A DNA stretch of 64,000 bases from Candolleomyces eurysporus (lineage: Eukaryota; Basidiomycota; Agaricomycetes; Agaricales; Psathyrellaceae). This document shows positions 38,073 through 49,695 of this stretch, one piece after another; positions within the stretch are counted from its first letter, which is position 1; every line of letters starts with the position of its first letter. Position numbers and translations under genes: made by a program. Location: NCBI GenBank assembly GCA_027579435.1, contig JANBPK010000748.1, positions 62,001-126,000 on the forward strand, written 5' to 3'. A model generated the notes under the pieces. That model made no database searches. It was not told the origin of the DNA and saw nothing but the letters and a program-made list of their open reading frames with translations.

Positions 38073-40588
38073 ATGCATCGTCGACTTTCCACTTTGATGC
38101 GAAGCGCCTCGTCTGGGCCATCCAGCTCGAGGACCATATACGAGGAAGACGACAATGAGTCAACTTTGACCGCAGTCACTGGTGCCCATGGCAAGGCTGA
38201 AGAGAAGGAGGCGCTCCCTATCCCTTCGCTGAAGGTGAAACGCGTCGACAACTACTACAGTCGTTGGAGCAAGGCCTGGAAATACAGGGTATGTCGGAAG
38301 CCACACTAGCGCTGGACGAGAACGAGTTATACTGAGGCCTCCTTTCAGAACACAAGCTCCAAGGTTGCTGTTGAAACCATTCCTGTCCTCTCTGGTGGAT
38401 CAAACGACCAATGGAAAGATTTCAGCTTCGTGTTAGTTTGCTCAACCTGTCAGCTGCCTACTGCATTCGCTCATTCGTGTTTCGTTTCTCAGCGTCGTCC
38501 GTACCATTCCAAGGCTCGAGAATGCGGAGCCAACTTTCAAGATTGTGATCAAGAGTGAATACATTCTGAAAGCGTGTCGAGAGGTTATCGAATCCTGGCC
38601 CGGCGTCTCCTGGAACGCTGATCCTTTGGAGGTGTGTCGCTCGACCTCTCCCAGTTGTTCCAGAACCATTTACTTACGGAACATTTTTAAGCTTGATCCT
38701 CAGATTTTCATCACGTATCATCAGCAATTCTTGGAATACCAGCGGGTCTTGGAAGAGAAGAAGCGTAGCGAGCTTGAGACTCATCTGCTCACCTCGGTCA
38801 AGCTTCTCAACACGACTATCGCTACCGACTATCGCACCACTTTGGGTACTATCAAGCGGTTGACGAAGCATGGCGAGATCACCTTTGAGCTCCTTTATGG
38901 TATCCTCGTCCCTCGCACGCTGTTCGTCGCCCGCTGCGCTGTCACCGGCCTCCCTCGCCTGCTTCAGCTGTCCTACTTCCAAAAGACGGCGATCGAGGGG
39001 AAACCAATGTACCAGCTTGTGTTGGAGAGTGTCGATCTGGTGGATCGTGTCATGAGCAACACGGTCGGAGTCGGCAGAGTTCAGACCGTTATCTACCTGC
39101 CACCCTTCCGAGGAGCCATTCCGATCACTTCCCTGGACGCTTACCCTCTCAAGTTCCATCCCGACGAAGCAGGGCTCAGGGAGGCAGTCTTGAAGCGTGG
39201 AAAGAAATGGAACAGCTTGATGGGCGTTCACCACAAGGAATACGACGGCCTTGCAGCTCTGAAATGCAATAACAAAGTTGCGAAGCACAATGTAAGCTCC
39301 TCTGAATGTCATTTTGTTCTACCCTGCTGATCATTCTGGTGCAGGTCCGAAGCAGGATTATGATTGATAGGCCCACTTTCCGTCGCCTCAACCCGAACTA
39401 CAACTTCCCTCAGCCGGTTCCGCCAAAGGTTGAAGTCGTTGACCCAACGAATCCGCGAAATAATATGTACGATGCGTATGGCAACTACATTCAACCTCCG
39501 CAACCGTTGCAAGCCACTGGTGGTACGTTTTCAATTACTCAAGCTGTCCCAAAACATTTGTCCTTATCTTTATTTCACAGCTGATGTCGTTCGAGGAAAC
39601 TTGCAAGAAGAAGGGGCCAATGAGGAGTTGTCGGAGGAAGAACTCCTTCTCACTCCTGCAGCGGTCTATGGTTTCAGTCTGAGTGACAAGATCTGGCGTA
39701 AGCATATTTCCTCGCTTCATTCACCGATCTAACTCTCTTATAGTCGAGTTCAATGTTGAGCTCGTCGAAGAGGTCCAATGGAACAACGATGCCTTCGCCA
39801 ATCTCGTACTCCCTCCGGGACGCAAGGATCTGCTGCAATCACTTGTCGAGTCCCACCACCGCGAGATTGGATTCGACGACTTCATCAAAGGCAAAGGACA
39901 TGGTCTCGTCATCAATCTGTTCGGTCCTCCTGGTGTTGGCAAGACGTTCTCGGCTGAAGCTACCAGTGAACACGTCAAACGTCCTCTGTACATTGTCGGC
40001 GCTGGTGATCTTGGCACCCACGCCAGCGAACTCGATACACAGCTGGACAGAGTCTTCGATATCGCTACGGCTTGGAAAGCTATTGTGCTCATTGATGAGG
40101 CTGACGTGTTCTTGGAACAGCGTTCTCTGCACGACCTCGAACGGAATGCCATGGTTGCTGTCTTGTAAGTACCAGCTCCTTTGAAAGATGGTCTGCGTCG
40201 TTGCTGACCAGGTGCACTATTCAGCCTTCGACACGTCGAGTACTATCGCGGCATCTTGTTCTTGACCACTAACCGCGTCAAGACGTTTGATGAGGCCTTC
40301 CTTTCCCGTATCCACGTTGCCCTCCACTTCCAGCAACTATCTCAAGAATCCAAGGAACAGGTCTGGGCTGCGTTTATCAAGAAGGCTAGTGCGACCGACG
40401 CGATTACTGAGGATCAAATCAAAAAGCTCGCGGAACGAGACATCAACGGGCGACAAATCAAGAACGCCGTTCGTACTGCACACTCGCTGGCAGTCGGTCG
40501 TAGCGAGCAAGTGAAGTTTGAACATATTGTGCAGACTTTGGATGCGATGGCGGAATTTAACAAGGAATTCGAAATGGGAAGAGCCTGA
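38073..40588 (+). CDS. AAA-family ATPase with N-terminal DUF7025-like region
   Basis: Eight exons (38073-38288, 38349-38431, 38493-38631, 38692-39291, 39345-39522, 39581-39697, 39744-40164, 40225-40588) give 705 residues. The N-terminal 430 residues hold helices around YHQQFLEYQRVLEEKKRSEL, a domain with LLYGILVPRTLFVARC, and a conserved block RSRIMIDRPTFRRLNPNYNF. This is the layout I know from fungal DUF7025/AAA proteins. The AAA domain follows: Walker A GPPGVGKT (residues 505-512), Walker B IVLIDEADVFLE, sensor-1 LFLTTNRV, and DEAFLSRIHVAL. It probably remodels or unfolds a protein client; no client is known and no targeting sequence is evident. The two-domain arrangement is common in filamentous fungi, often in several copies per genome. 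Confidence 0.88.
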
Positions 40589-40954
40589 TTCGGATCGATA
40601 AGCATTGCTTTTTTTTNATCATGTATTATAGCTCGTATAGGATTGACGCTCGTGTTCTGTATTAAACTGTATTTCTAGCTCTAGAGGTTGTACCGGAATA
40701 AAATGAATGACCCAGACCGTTTTGGAGCTATCGAGCAACTCAGCTACCGACGACATAACGGGATCTACTGCCGGCCGCCATTCATATCAATGAAAACACC
40801 ATCTTCATACCATCCCTTCCCACGTGGAAATTGCTTCGGATGTCCTCCGAGAAGAGGAGATATTTAAAGCGTAACGGTACGCTTACTTCAAAGAGACCTG
40901 ATTCTTATCTCCCTTCCGATACTTTCGCGTCCTTTCATATCGCTTGCTTCTAAA

Positions 40955-42143
40955 ATGACTTCTCCCGTCCTCGCAGGACCGATTGGTGATTGCTGTGTTC
41001 AATCGGTCAAACACGAGGGTCAGCCTTTGGGCAAGACGATAGAAATCGCAGGCGTGGCGACGTACCTTTCGGAGCCGTCTGCTCAGGTTCAAAACGGCGC
41101 GAAGAAAGTCATCTTGTTCTTCCCGGACGTCTTTGGGCCGTTTTATCTAAATAATCAGTTGGTGCAAGATTACTTTGCGTCTCAAGGTAAGTCCATTCGC
41201 GCCCTTTATCTCTTGCTCCACATAAGTCAACGCATTCGATATATGCAGGGTTCTATGTTTTGGGGATCGACTACTTCTTTGGAGATCCGGTTTACATCCA
41301 CACAGAGGCCGACTTTCATAGACCGACTTGGGTGGAGAAGTCTATTCGACAGGCTAAGGAAGCCGTCCCGAAATGGATTGACGCCGTTCTCCAGCTTTAC
41401 GGTGCGTATTTGCTGATGAGTGACATACTCGGATGTAAAAACCCTTGATATTGCTTATCACAGGCCCGGACGCAAAATATAGCGCAGTTGGTAAGTGGAT
41501 TGACTTCACCCATAGATGAAGTATTAAATGTGACTGCGGTGATGAAGGGTATTGTTTCGGAGGACCGTATGCTCTTGAAGCTGCTGCGAGGGACCAGACT
41601 GTTGCAGGTACTCCAAACCAGACACAGACTCCGCTTCTCTCCTCACTGTTGCTCCTAGTCGCTTTTGCCCATCCTTCTCGTTTGACCGAAGATCATTTCA
41701 AGAACGTAACGAGTGAGTGCACTAACCTCTAACAAAAACGATCTTCTACCAGTGCTCATCGTCATTATCTCAGAGCCGCTTTTAATCGCTGCTGCTGGTG
41801 AACACATGCCCGGCTTCTTCAGGCTCGGACTTATCTAAGCTGGTATTTTTTAGAGATTGATAATGCCTTCCCTGCTGCGTCAAGACGCCGGGCCATTGAT
41901 ATTTTGACCGAAAACAAAGCGACATTCCACCTCCAACTTTTCTCAGGCGTAGTTCATGGGTTCGCAACGAAAGGAGACCCCAATGATGAGAATAATCGTA
42001 AGTTCCATATGAATTTTTTTTNGCTCTGCCACTAGTCGGTGTCGCAGGTGCAAGAGCCTCCTAACGTGGATTTTCCCATAGGATGGGCCAAGGAGGAGGC
42101 TGCAAGAAGTATGATTAATTGGTTCATCAGGTTTTCAAAGTGA
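40955..42143 (+). CDS. Dienelactone hydrolase family protein
   Basis: Seven exons (40955-41186, 41249-41401, 41464-41490, 41548-41712, 41774-41797, 41854-41997, 42082-42143), 268 residues. It has the alpha/beta-hydrolase fold with the DLH triad: Cys140 in GYCFGG, Asp203 in EIDNAFP, His235 in VVHGFATKGD. The N-terminal 'IGDCCVQSVKHEG' and 'FFPDVFG' are typical of fungal DLHs. Such enzymes cleave lactone or ester bonds, classically in chloroaromatic degradation, but the fungal members' substrates are mostly unknown. No signal peptide. It is downstream of and co-directional with the AAA ATPase. The N at 42022 is in the last intron. Confidence 0.92.
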
Positions 42144-42510
42144 ACGAGGAGGTTGCATTGTAATGTTAATGATAGTCCACACACGATGTTCTTCCGTCTC
42201 TTCGTCGGCATGATCTTCGGGTGTCGAGGGTGATGTCATCAACAGCAAAATCATCATTAATTCCAGTGCCGTTGCTCTACCACCACCACCATGACGCTGG
42301 CCTGACCACAAGAATATTAGTTTCAGGCATAATAAAAGTCTGGCAATGAAACCCTTGAGCCCAATGTGGCGGTCAGCTTATCGCCGCTATTTGAAATGAT
42401 CGAGAATCGAGAAGCGCCGAACCTGTGCAACTCGTGGTAAACAGCAGGTCTCATCCAACACTCGTCATCCGCCTCGAGGCGTGACACTTCTACAGCTGCG
42501 TGTCCTTATA

Positions 42511-43524
42511 ATGACTCGAATAGGTGAGTCCCTGCTTGTACATCTTCAACCACAACGTCCACGAACTAACATCATGCTTATTGCGAAAGTACCGTTGCCA
42601 TCCGAGACACTGAAGACGAGGCTGCTACATTGGGCGACGACCTCCTCTAGTTATCCTTTCTTCAAGGGTTCCTCGAAAGATTTGACCTCGTGGTTCGGAA
42701 TCGTCGAGCGGGCGTGCGATGAGAATGAAGTCCTCGATATCCAGTATTCGGAGGCCGCGATAGTCTTCATCCAGGGGGACCTAGCTCACGTCATGGAGGA
42801 GAGACAGCTACGGTATCTCGAGAAGTCAGGGAACCTTTACTGGAGGTGGGAGGAATTCAAGGATGATATTCGGCGGGTCGTCTTGGAAGCAGAAAAGAGT
42901 AAGTTGATTCTTCGTTGAGGCGTAGTCGACTGTGTCTAACGGGTTTGAATGTAGTTATGGAAGAGAAAACTGCAACACCACTCGACAAAACAAAGGCAGC
43001 TTTTGAGCGTCTTCGTGCAGAGCACCCCTTTATCTTTGCCTCAGCAGGTGCTGGCCTCATGGTTGGAGGCTCGCTTGTTATCATCCCAGCCCTGGGCATT
43101 CTAGCCCTCAACGCAATTGGCTTCACATCGACAGGAGTCGCCGGAGGTCAGATCCATTGTCATGATTCATTATGACTCGTACTGATGAGCGCTTGGCTGA
43201 CTGCTTTCAGGCTCTCTCGCCGCCTTGATCCAATCCATCTTCTACCGAGGTGCCACTGCTGGGCTCTTCTCGATTCTCCAATCAGCTGGTGCAACAGCGG
43301 TGATGCCTGCCGCTGGAGCCATCGCGGGCGCATCGTCTGCTATCGGAGCTGGTGTTGCTTCGTTGTTGTATGGGTCCAAGAAAGACTCGAACAATGGCTC
43401 ACCTGACTCTTCGCAACCGAGTACGGACTCCCCTCCTCCGCCCTATCCAGGTCACGCATCACATCCACCAGTCAACTACGCTGTATATCGGTCGAAACGT
43501 AGTAAATCCCCATCTTTGTCTTGA
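42511..43524 (+). CDS. IFI6/IFI27 (ISG12)-like membrane protein with N-terminal helical module (copy 1)
   Basis: Four exons (42511-42523, 42590-42898, 42955-43146, 43211-43524), 275 residues. Residues about 5-105 form an unnamed helical module: DLTSWFGIVERACDENEV, YSEAAIVFIQGDLAHVM, then a Trp-rich stretch YWRWEEFKDDIRRVVLEAE. The membrane part follows: FASAGAGLMVGGSLVIIPAL, LALNAIGFTSTGVAGG, then YRGATAGLFSILQSAGATA. This Gly/Ala-rich helical pattern is that of animal IFI6/IFI27 proteins, which sit in mitochondria or ER membranes and modulate apoptosis and antiviral defence. The C-terminal tail is Ser/Pro-rich and cytosolic in character. The role in fungi is unknown. The paralogue at 45631-46614 shares the module and exon structure. 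Family call rests on the membrane pattern; the N-terminal module is not part of the animal proteins. Confidence 0.82.
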
Positions 43525-44602
43525 CCTTCTCGCCTTTGCCCAGAGTGTTTTTATTTTATCTGACCGATTCTTGGAACTGTAGACAGCATTCGCCTTGCTG
43601 TTAGTTGCTCATTGTCTGGGATGGCCACTGTGTACGTGTGCAATCCAATTTGATTTCAACATTAGTGCAAAGAGATGAATTCCTATAGCACAGGGCATAC
43701 GACTGACTCGTAAGTTTGCGGTGTTTAAAGAATTGAGGAAATGAGAAGGTTATAGCGTTTCAACGCGAAAGGTGTCAACAGTTCAATATCCTACAGAAGG
43801 AGACGGGCTATGTCTTGGTTGCTCTCCCAAACTGCGAATGGGAAGGCCGAGTTACCGTGGATATCACGACCGTTGAGATCGATGAAAGACGATAAAAACA
43901 ATAGTATTTGGACGATGCTCTCATGATCTACTTCGAGAAGGATAAGAGCTCTGTCCCCTTCCTTGTGCCGATCGTTGAGGTGAGGGAAAAGCTATATGAC
44001 GCCCACATAATTGGGGTTCCACCGAATTGACAAATCTTGGGTGTTGACGTTGACGTGCTCCTACCAGACGGTGAGAGGAAGGAAGGTCCAAAGGGTGTCT
44101 TGGTCTTCAATGCTGGGAGCGTAGGGAAGGAGGCTACAACTGCAACCAGCGGGAGCATGGAAATCGAGTCATTGGGTGCCTGAGGGAAGATTAGCTTGCG
44201 CTCAATGTCGGAATATATTCTATGCGAAGTTGCAAGTAAAGCGATGTACCTATGAGCACGACAACGCAAGTCAGGGTCGGGGTTTGTCCGGGTGAGGAGC
44301 AGGTCATTTAATTTAATAAAGACGCCCAGATCAACGCTGTGTATCCGCAGTCGTTCTCACCCTCATTATGTTGAGGTCAATCAATTTCGCCACTTTTCTG
44401 CTGACCTGACCTCCGACTCGGTAGCATAAGCTAGTTGTCAATAATATATCCGGACGCATATGACCTCATAACCGATCAACGACATGCTTGGGTGTCTTTT
44501 TGCTGTATGTTGCACACCGAAGGTCTTGAGTGCATGGCCACAGGTATCATTGCACTTACTACTACAACTATGTACGTATAATACGACCCGGCTTCAGCTG
44601 TC
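43525..44602. other. Region between IFI27-like copy 1 and secreted protein
   Basis: About 1.08 kb. A minus-strand open frame at 43928-44269 (113 codons, no ATG at its start) reads plausibly protein-like but has no domain and no upstream exon that I could join, so it is not called. It may be a gene remnant. Confidence 0.45.
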
Positions 44603-45157
44603 TCACTTCTTGCCTCCACGCAGTGAGGGTTTTCGTGTCGTCGTACGACGACTCGAAGTCCCAGACTTCGATGGATCCTCTGTCGAGTACGGTGGAGGAG
44701 CCTCCCCACATTCTGCGGGATGGTTTCGGCACCACGTCCTATATCCATCAAACTCCATCCTTGTCCCGACCGTACCCCAAGCAGCCTTGGGTCCTTGCCT
44801 CTTCCACGTTCCGACGAAGCTTTCTTTGTGTACACGGAGGAACGGCGGGAGGTGCGCTGTGCATGCGACGTAGCAACTCTCCTTCTTGATCGTCATTTTG
44901 TCCAGGAGAGTTGGGCGGTCGTTGGGTATGCATTTGAACCAACTAGGGTCAATGGACGAGGTGCCGTATCGGGCTTTGCTGCTTATCCCTCGACCATCGA
45001 GAAGCTCAATTGTGGGGGGTGATCGTCTGGAGACATTTGTATAGTCGGCAAAATTAGCAGGGAGTGGTATGCCATACGCCATGCCCAACATGAAGAACAG
45101 AAGGTGAAGCGGAATGATGTAGCGGGGGGCAGCAAGTAGGATTGGGATTGCGACCAT
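44603..45157 (-). CDS. Small secreted protein, unknown function
   Basis: Single exon, 184 residues, start at the ATG at 45157. The N-terminus is a long hydrophobic stretch with Pro (IPILLAAPRYIIPLHLLFFM) followed by GMAYGIPLPAN, consistent with a signal peptide cleaved near AYG-I. The mature part has five Cys (CIPN, CYVAC, WCRNHPAEC), a run of aromatic residues (WKRQGPKAAWGTVGTRMEF) and a basic Ser/Thr-rich C-terminus (SSRRTTTRKPSLRGGKK). I do not recognise the family. Small secreted Cys-containing proteins of basidiomycetes include effectors and wall proteins, but nothing here decides. It lies between the two IFI6/27-like genes. Confidence 0.6.
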   Translation of the reverse strand: MVAIPILLAAPRYIIPLHLLFFMLGMAYGIPLPANFADYTNVSRRSPPTIELLDGRGISSKARYGTSSIDPSWFKCIPNDRPTLLDKMTIKKESCYVACTAHLPPFLRVHKESFVGTWKRQGPKAAWGTVGTRMEFDGYRTWCRNHPAECGEAPPPYSTEDPSKSGTSSRRTTTRKPSLRGGKK

Positions 45158-45630
45158 GGCGCTCAGATTCAAAGGACTAGAGGGGGCTAAGAAAGAAATG
45201 TATCACCAAAACCTGAAAACTCGATAATAAGAAAAGGTTACCGTTGGCAAATTGTATTCAGTTGAGAAGGTCCAGCCTACTCAAGGACTAACTGCGCCAG
45301 GCAGGTCGTCGGTTGCTGGCGATGGGATGAGTGTCAGCGAGTTCGTCGATCGTCGTCGAGCAATCGTCGAGAGCATCAAGTGTCCCGGAGGCTTTATTAC
45401 TAGTCTCGGGACTCTCGGGGCTCTCGGAGATTCCTAACTCCGAACACATTGATATCAACTTGTTATAGTACATTCAGGATACCGAGATATAATACAAGAA
45501 GAGAGGCTGTAATTCATGTCAAAAAGTCATAAAACACATAAAATTCACCGTATATCATGTAAGTCAAGAGATTGTCGGAGGACTGAAAGGAAAGGGAAAG
45601 CCAGAAGTCGGCACCTCCTGCAACTTGGAC

Positions 45631-46614
45631 CTAAACGCCCGCGCTGGGAGAGGACCGCAGCCTCTGAGCTTGATCAGGTGTGGAATCAGAGGGAGAAGGA
45701 TCATCTTCATCCGTGTCACTTTCTATGCCGGAAGCCAACGTTGCAGCTCCGGCCGCAGTAGCAGCTGATCCAGTGAGGAGGGTAACAGCGGAAGGCATGA
45801 CTGCTGTTGCCCCCGCAGACTGGAGGACTGAGAATAGACCACCAGTTAAAGGGCCATAAAAGACGGACTGAGCGAATGCTGCTAAGGAACCTAGAAGTCG
45901 TATCTATATGGTTGGCAGTGAACGACATCGGAAGTCATAGCATCTCACCTGCGGCAACCCCGCCTGAGGTGAAACCAGCGCCAGTAAGTGCCAATACACC
46001 CAGCGCAGGAGCAACAACTGCCGTGCCAGCTGCTGCAAGGCCCACCCCAGCAATAGCTTTGGCAGGATTCTCCTCACAAAAGCGCGCGAACTTGACAAAG
46101 CGACCGTCCTGTTTATCATCTTTCGTATTCTCACCATCTTCCTTCCCCTTCTCCACTTTGGTCCGGGTCCGGTCAGTGGTGGGTGCTATAGTAATGGTTA
46201 GATGCCGAAATCTATCAGAAATCGTGCAAAAACTAATGCTCACGATTCTCTGCCTCTCGGATAGTTTTTCGAAGTTCTATTTTGAAGTGGATCCAGATCC
46301 AAAACGTGCGCGAGGTGCGGGTCAGGTATTGCTGCTGCTTCTCTCTCATCACCACGGCCAGGTTGTCCGATTCAATAAAAATAATCGCTGCCTCCGCGTA
46401 GTGACCCTCCAGCAGACCGCACGCCGCGCACACTTCTTCGATGAGAGAGAACCATCGAGTCAAATCCTTACACGACCTGTCGTTGAGCCACGGATCGATG
46501 GAGTTGGCATTCACATATTCCAACAGATCTCTCTCTTCCGTTAGGGGTAGTCCAGGGATGTTAGCATCGAAGCAGTTGAAATCAAGGATTTATTGACTCA
46601 CCTATGCCCGCCAT
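45631..46614 (-). CDS. IFI6/IFI27 (ISG12)-like membrane protein with N-terminal helical module (copy 2)
   Basis: Four exons (46614-46602, 46534-46244, 46185-45949, 45890-45631), 266 residues. Exon 1 is 13 nt, and intron phases match copy 1 exactly. The N-terminal module reads DLTRWFSLIEEVCAACGL, YAEAAIIFIESDNLAVVM, then FWIWIHFKIELRKTIREAE, clearly homologous to copy 1. A Lys/Glu/Asp-rich linker follows, then the IFI6/27-like membrane region: AIAGVGLAAAGTAVVAPALG, LALTGAGFTSGGVAAG, YGPLTGGLFSVLQSAGATAV. The C-terminus is acidic then Ser/Pro-rich. The two genes converge, so the pair arose by inverted duplication followed by divergence. Membrane localisation is inferred from the Gly/Ala-rich helices. 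Confidence 0.82.
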
Positions 46615-48635
46615 CGGTAGCAGCAATGTAACGATGGAGACTGGAGGGCAGTGGGTGGGGTTGGGATGTGGTTGGTGTCTTGGGCGCAGATCCTTATCGC
46701 CCTCAGCATTAAATAACGATTCGAGGTTCTTCGGGTCAGCACGTGTATTATAACCACGGCGTGCGTGAACAAGAAGAACCCTGAACTAGGATGAAATGGG
46801 TAAGCATCACTAGTCACTACGTACGTAGTGGACCCACAATAACACACAGTACTCATTTTACCTTTATTGAGAAAAGCTTTTATGCGATCTGAACCCTATT
46901 TTCGCAGCCAAGAAATGGAGGTTGGGCTCGTGTCGACAGTCGCGATCGGCAGGAATCCAATAGAATTGGGGCGTTCGGACGGCCGGCTCGTTATCATACA
47001 CATGCACATCCCTTGTCGTGCGGTATGACGGTCCAGTAATCCATCCGATTGAAAGGAAGCAGCCCATCTCCCGGTCTATTGATTCACGATGATTCTAGAT
47101 TCCGAATTCGACGAGATTAGGTTCAAGAAGTAGACACATGCATCGAGAAGCCTCCGCATGGAAGTGTTTCTGCAAGAATAGGCCGAAACCGACCGTTGGT
47201 TGGCCACAATATTCCTCCTGGCACAAGCCATGCACATATCAGATCGCAACGCCTTGAGAGGTCCCCAAGAATCGCCAGCTTGGGATGGAGCTTTTTCGGC
47301 TTGGAACTTGTTTCCCACCATGGCCTATATATGCCATCGCTCAAAGGAGCGACAGAGAGGCGTCGGGGAAAAAGACATCTTTGACTTACTCAATGCTGGA
47401 TTGATGCCAAACGAGTGCGGTGAGAGCCCATAAGATAACCTACCGAAGCAGTTCGAAGTCATGGTGAAAGTTGTGTTGCATTCGAAAGGTCCTCCAAGCC
47501 GTCCGGCACAGCGTTTTGATGGTAACTTCAGCTTATGAAGGAAGCCGTTCCCTGTCATGCATACGCTATATTGAGCGGTGGGAAGGGGTGTCAGCCCGCA
47601 CATAACTGCTTTCAGCGGGTTGGAGCTCCTTAGCCTTGGTGAGTCCCGGTATTCGAACGAGGGTAGAGGAAACCTCCGCGCAAACTCGAGATCGGCAAGT
47701 CTATATCAAATTCGACCGTCGACCAGGCTTCTCCAGAGGACGAGGATATTCCCGCTACCGATGTCCTTGTGAACACACTAGGCGCAGAGCAGTATCTCAG
47801 CGCTAAGGCCACGGATAAGAAGTCAGTGTAGAAAGAAAGGAGGGACGAGCCAAGGCAAATTCTACTTAATAATTAAGCAGCCCCTTGACCAGGAGAAACA
47901 TCATGAAACGACGTAGTAATGGACCCATCGTCCATAATGGAACAACGCTGTTCGTAGATAAGTCGGTAGGGGCTTCCTGAGTCTGTACACTCGTGTAGTA
48001 GGCACCTGGCCTAGTGAGCTGTCGTTAGATTTGAGCTGAGTGCTAGTGAAGTTGACCTGACGAACGGGCAATTGCTTGTGGGACCAAGAGTCGAAGATAT
48101 CGTGGACATGAGCCCATCCAGGAGCGACGGATTCGGACGGTGATCCTCCAGATCACAAGTAATGCGTAGAAAACAGTCTTTGTACGCGTCGCAAGGAAAT
48201 ATATCCCGAGCTTCGACTTTCATGTCATCGTCGAGATCGACGAACTGCGCTAGTTCGTCCTGAGAGGTGAGCAAGTGTAACGTCTTCAGGTCGGCGAATA
48301 TCCCCGCTTGAGTCACTCGACCAGTGATGCAGATTCGCTGGGGAATCGAAATGAGCTTTTTCCTACGGAGATATCGTTTCTCGGAAAGACTGGCCGACGG
48401 TGTTCTCAATTGCACGCATGTAAGTTGACAATCCGGATGCCCTGCGGATTGAAGAGTCGTAGCCGATTGCGAGTGGATCTGCAAACATTAACGAGAGGAA
48501 ACACCAAATTGTGACTGTGGGATCCTAAATAGGGGCCATAAGCAAGATGCTCGTTTAACGGAAGGGAATGTACCGATATTAAAAGGGGTGGATCCTGTCG
48601 AATGGGAGCGCGAAAAGTATCAGAGATGCGTCGTT
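46615..48635. other. Gene-poor 2-kb stretch with degenerate open frames
   Basis: Several minus-strand frames have protein-like composition (46864-47093, 47076-47344, 48011-48484) but none has a proper start, domain or splice-consistent neighbour. For example, the frame ending at 46864 is preceded by a possible acceptor at 47094, yet no upstream exon fits. This may be a decayed gene or unannotated exons of a fast-evolving gene; I cannot tell which. Confidence 0.4.
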
Positions 48636-49285
48636 TCATTCAATGGTCAGCTAGAAAGAAATGACAATGAGTGTCAGTGAAATATCGACAATTGTAAGGA
48701 CTCACCGCGTAAGTGAATAGACGCGAGGGGTCCACATGCATGATGTAGTTGGCAGCCCCGACTGCTTTCTAGAACAGCGACGGGAGTCGAAGGAGGCGTA
48801 ATCATTGGGACGGTGAGGGCCTTTCTCCACACCATAGCGTTTCGGCAAATTGCACACCGACGGCCACATCAGCAGTATCGGGTTTCCTTCCTTGAAAATT
48901 TGATGGGCAAAAGTACCCACCAAGTTGTTCGTCAGACCTATATCCTTATCGCCGAAATAGATGTCGTGTCCCGAGCGATAGACGCAATGAAGTGGTCGTT
49001 TTGACGGACTGAAGAACTCATTCACTGGCCCGTCCTCAAGTGCAAGCACTGAAAAGCTGTTCATAGGCAAATAAAACCTTTTTGCATGCTTTTCGTCGAT
49101 CAGGCTGCGTCTGAGCCTATAACGGTTATACAATTTTTCAGCCGCTCTAGTAGGAGATTGTGAGCTGCCAATTCCTCATGAGTTCCTCTTATATGGGCTG
49201 TATTTCAGAGAAGACTTACTCTTGCGCATCAGGTCCCAGCGCATTGTTCTCTGCTATCCAGAAGCTTGCATGAGCTGATGCTAAT
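48636..49285 (-). CDS. Unknown protein, 5' exon(s) unresolved
   Basis: Four exons join in frame: 49285-49220, 49146-48831, 48768-48706 and 48650-48636, about 152 residues to the stop. The sequence looks coding: SFWIAENNALGPDAQEAAEK, RRSLIDEKHAKRFYLPMNSF, GHDIYFGDKDIGLTNNLVGT, NPILLMWPSVCNLPKRYG, AANYIMHVDPSRLFTYA. No domain recognised. The first exon must end in phase 2; a candidate N-terminal frame starting at the ATG at 49487 (MKFDPKSKENLWLRRK) is close by, but I found no donor of the right phase. It may therefore be an intact gene with an unrecognised exon, or a 5'-damaged one. Confidence 0.42.
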
Positions 49286-49695
49286 CTGGTAGAAATGTCA
49301 GTGATATGATTGATGGCTACGGTTGGCGTCGCTGTTTAGCGCAGACAACTCTGCCAAACAATGCTTCGGATCAGCACTCCGAAGGCAATCCCGTTGCCAC
49401 TGGAACCTCCTCCGCGTGTACTCCATGCCACTCCAACTGTTTACGCCGTAGCCAAAGATTCTCTTTCGATTTAGGGTCAAATTTCATGTAATTTAGAATG
49501 ACTTTATCGTGGTATGTTCTGTGGCTTCATTGTGATATGGTAACTTATTTTACTTAAGCTTGGACAGTGACAATTATATCTCGTCTCGCCATTGTCCTGA
49601 CAGAGTTGTACCGGATGGACACTGTCAAAGCCACCTAAAATTATGGCCTACATAAAGTGCGACCGTCAATTTGGCATGATTCCCCTTTCACCACC

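Noticed and set aside
43928..44269. 113-codon minus-strand frame with protein-like composition
   Set aside because: Starts without ATG, no acceptor-linked upstream exon found, no recognisable domain; noted as possible remnant only.
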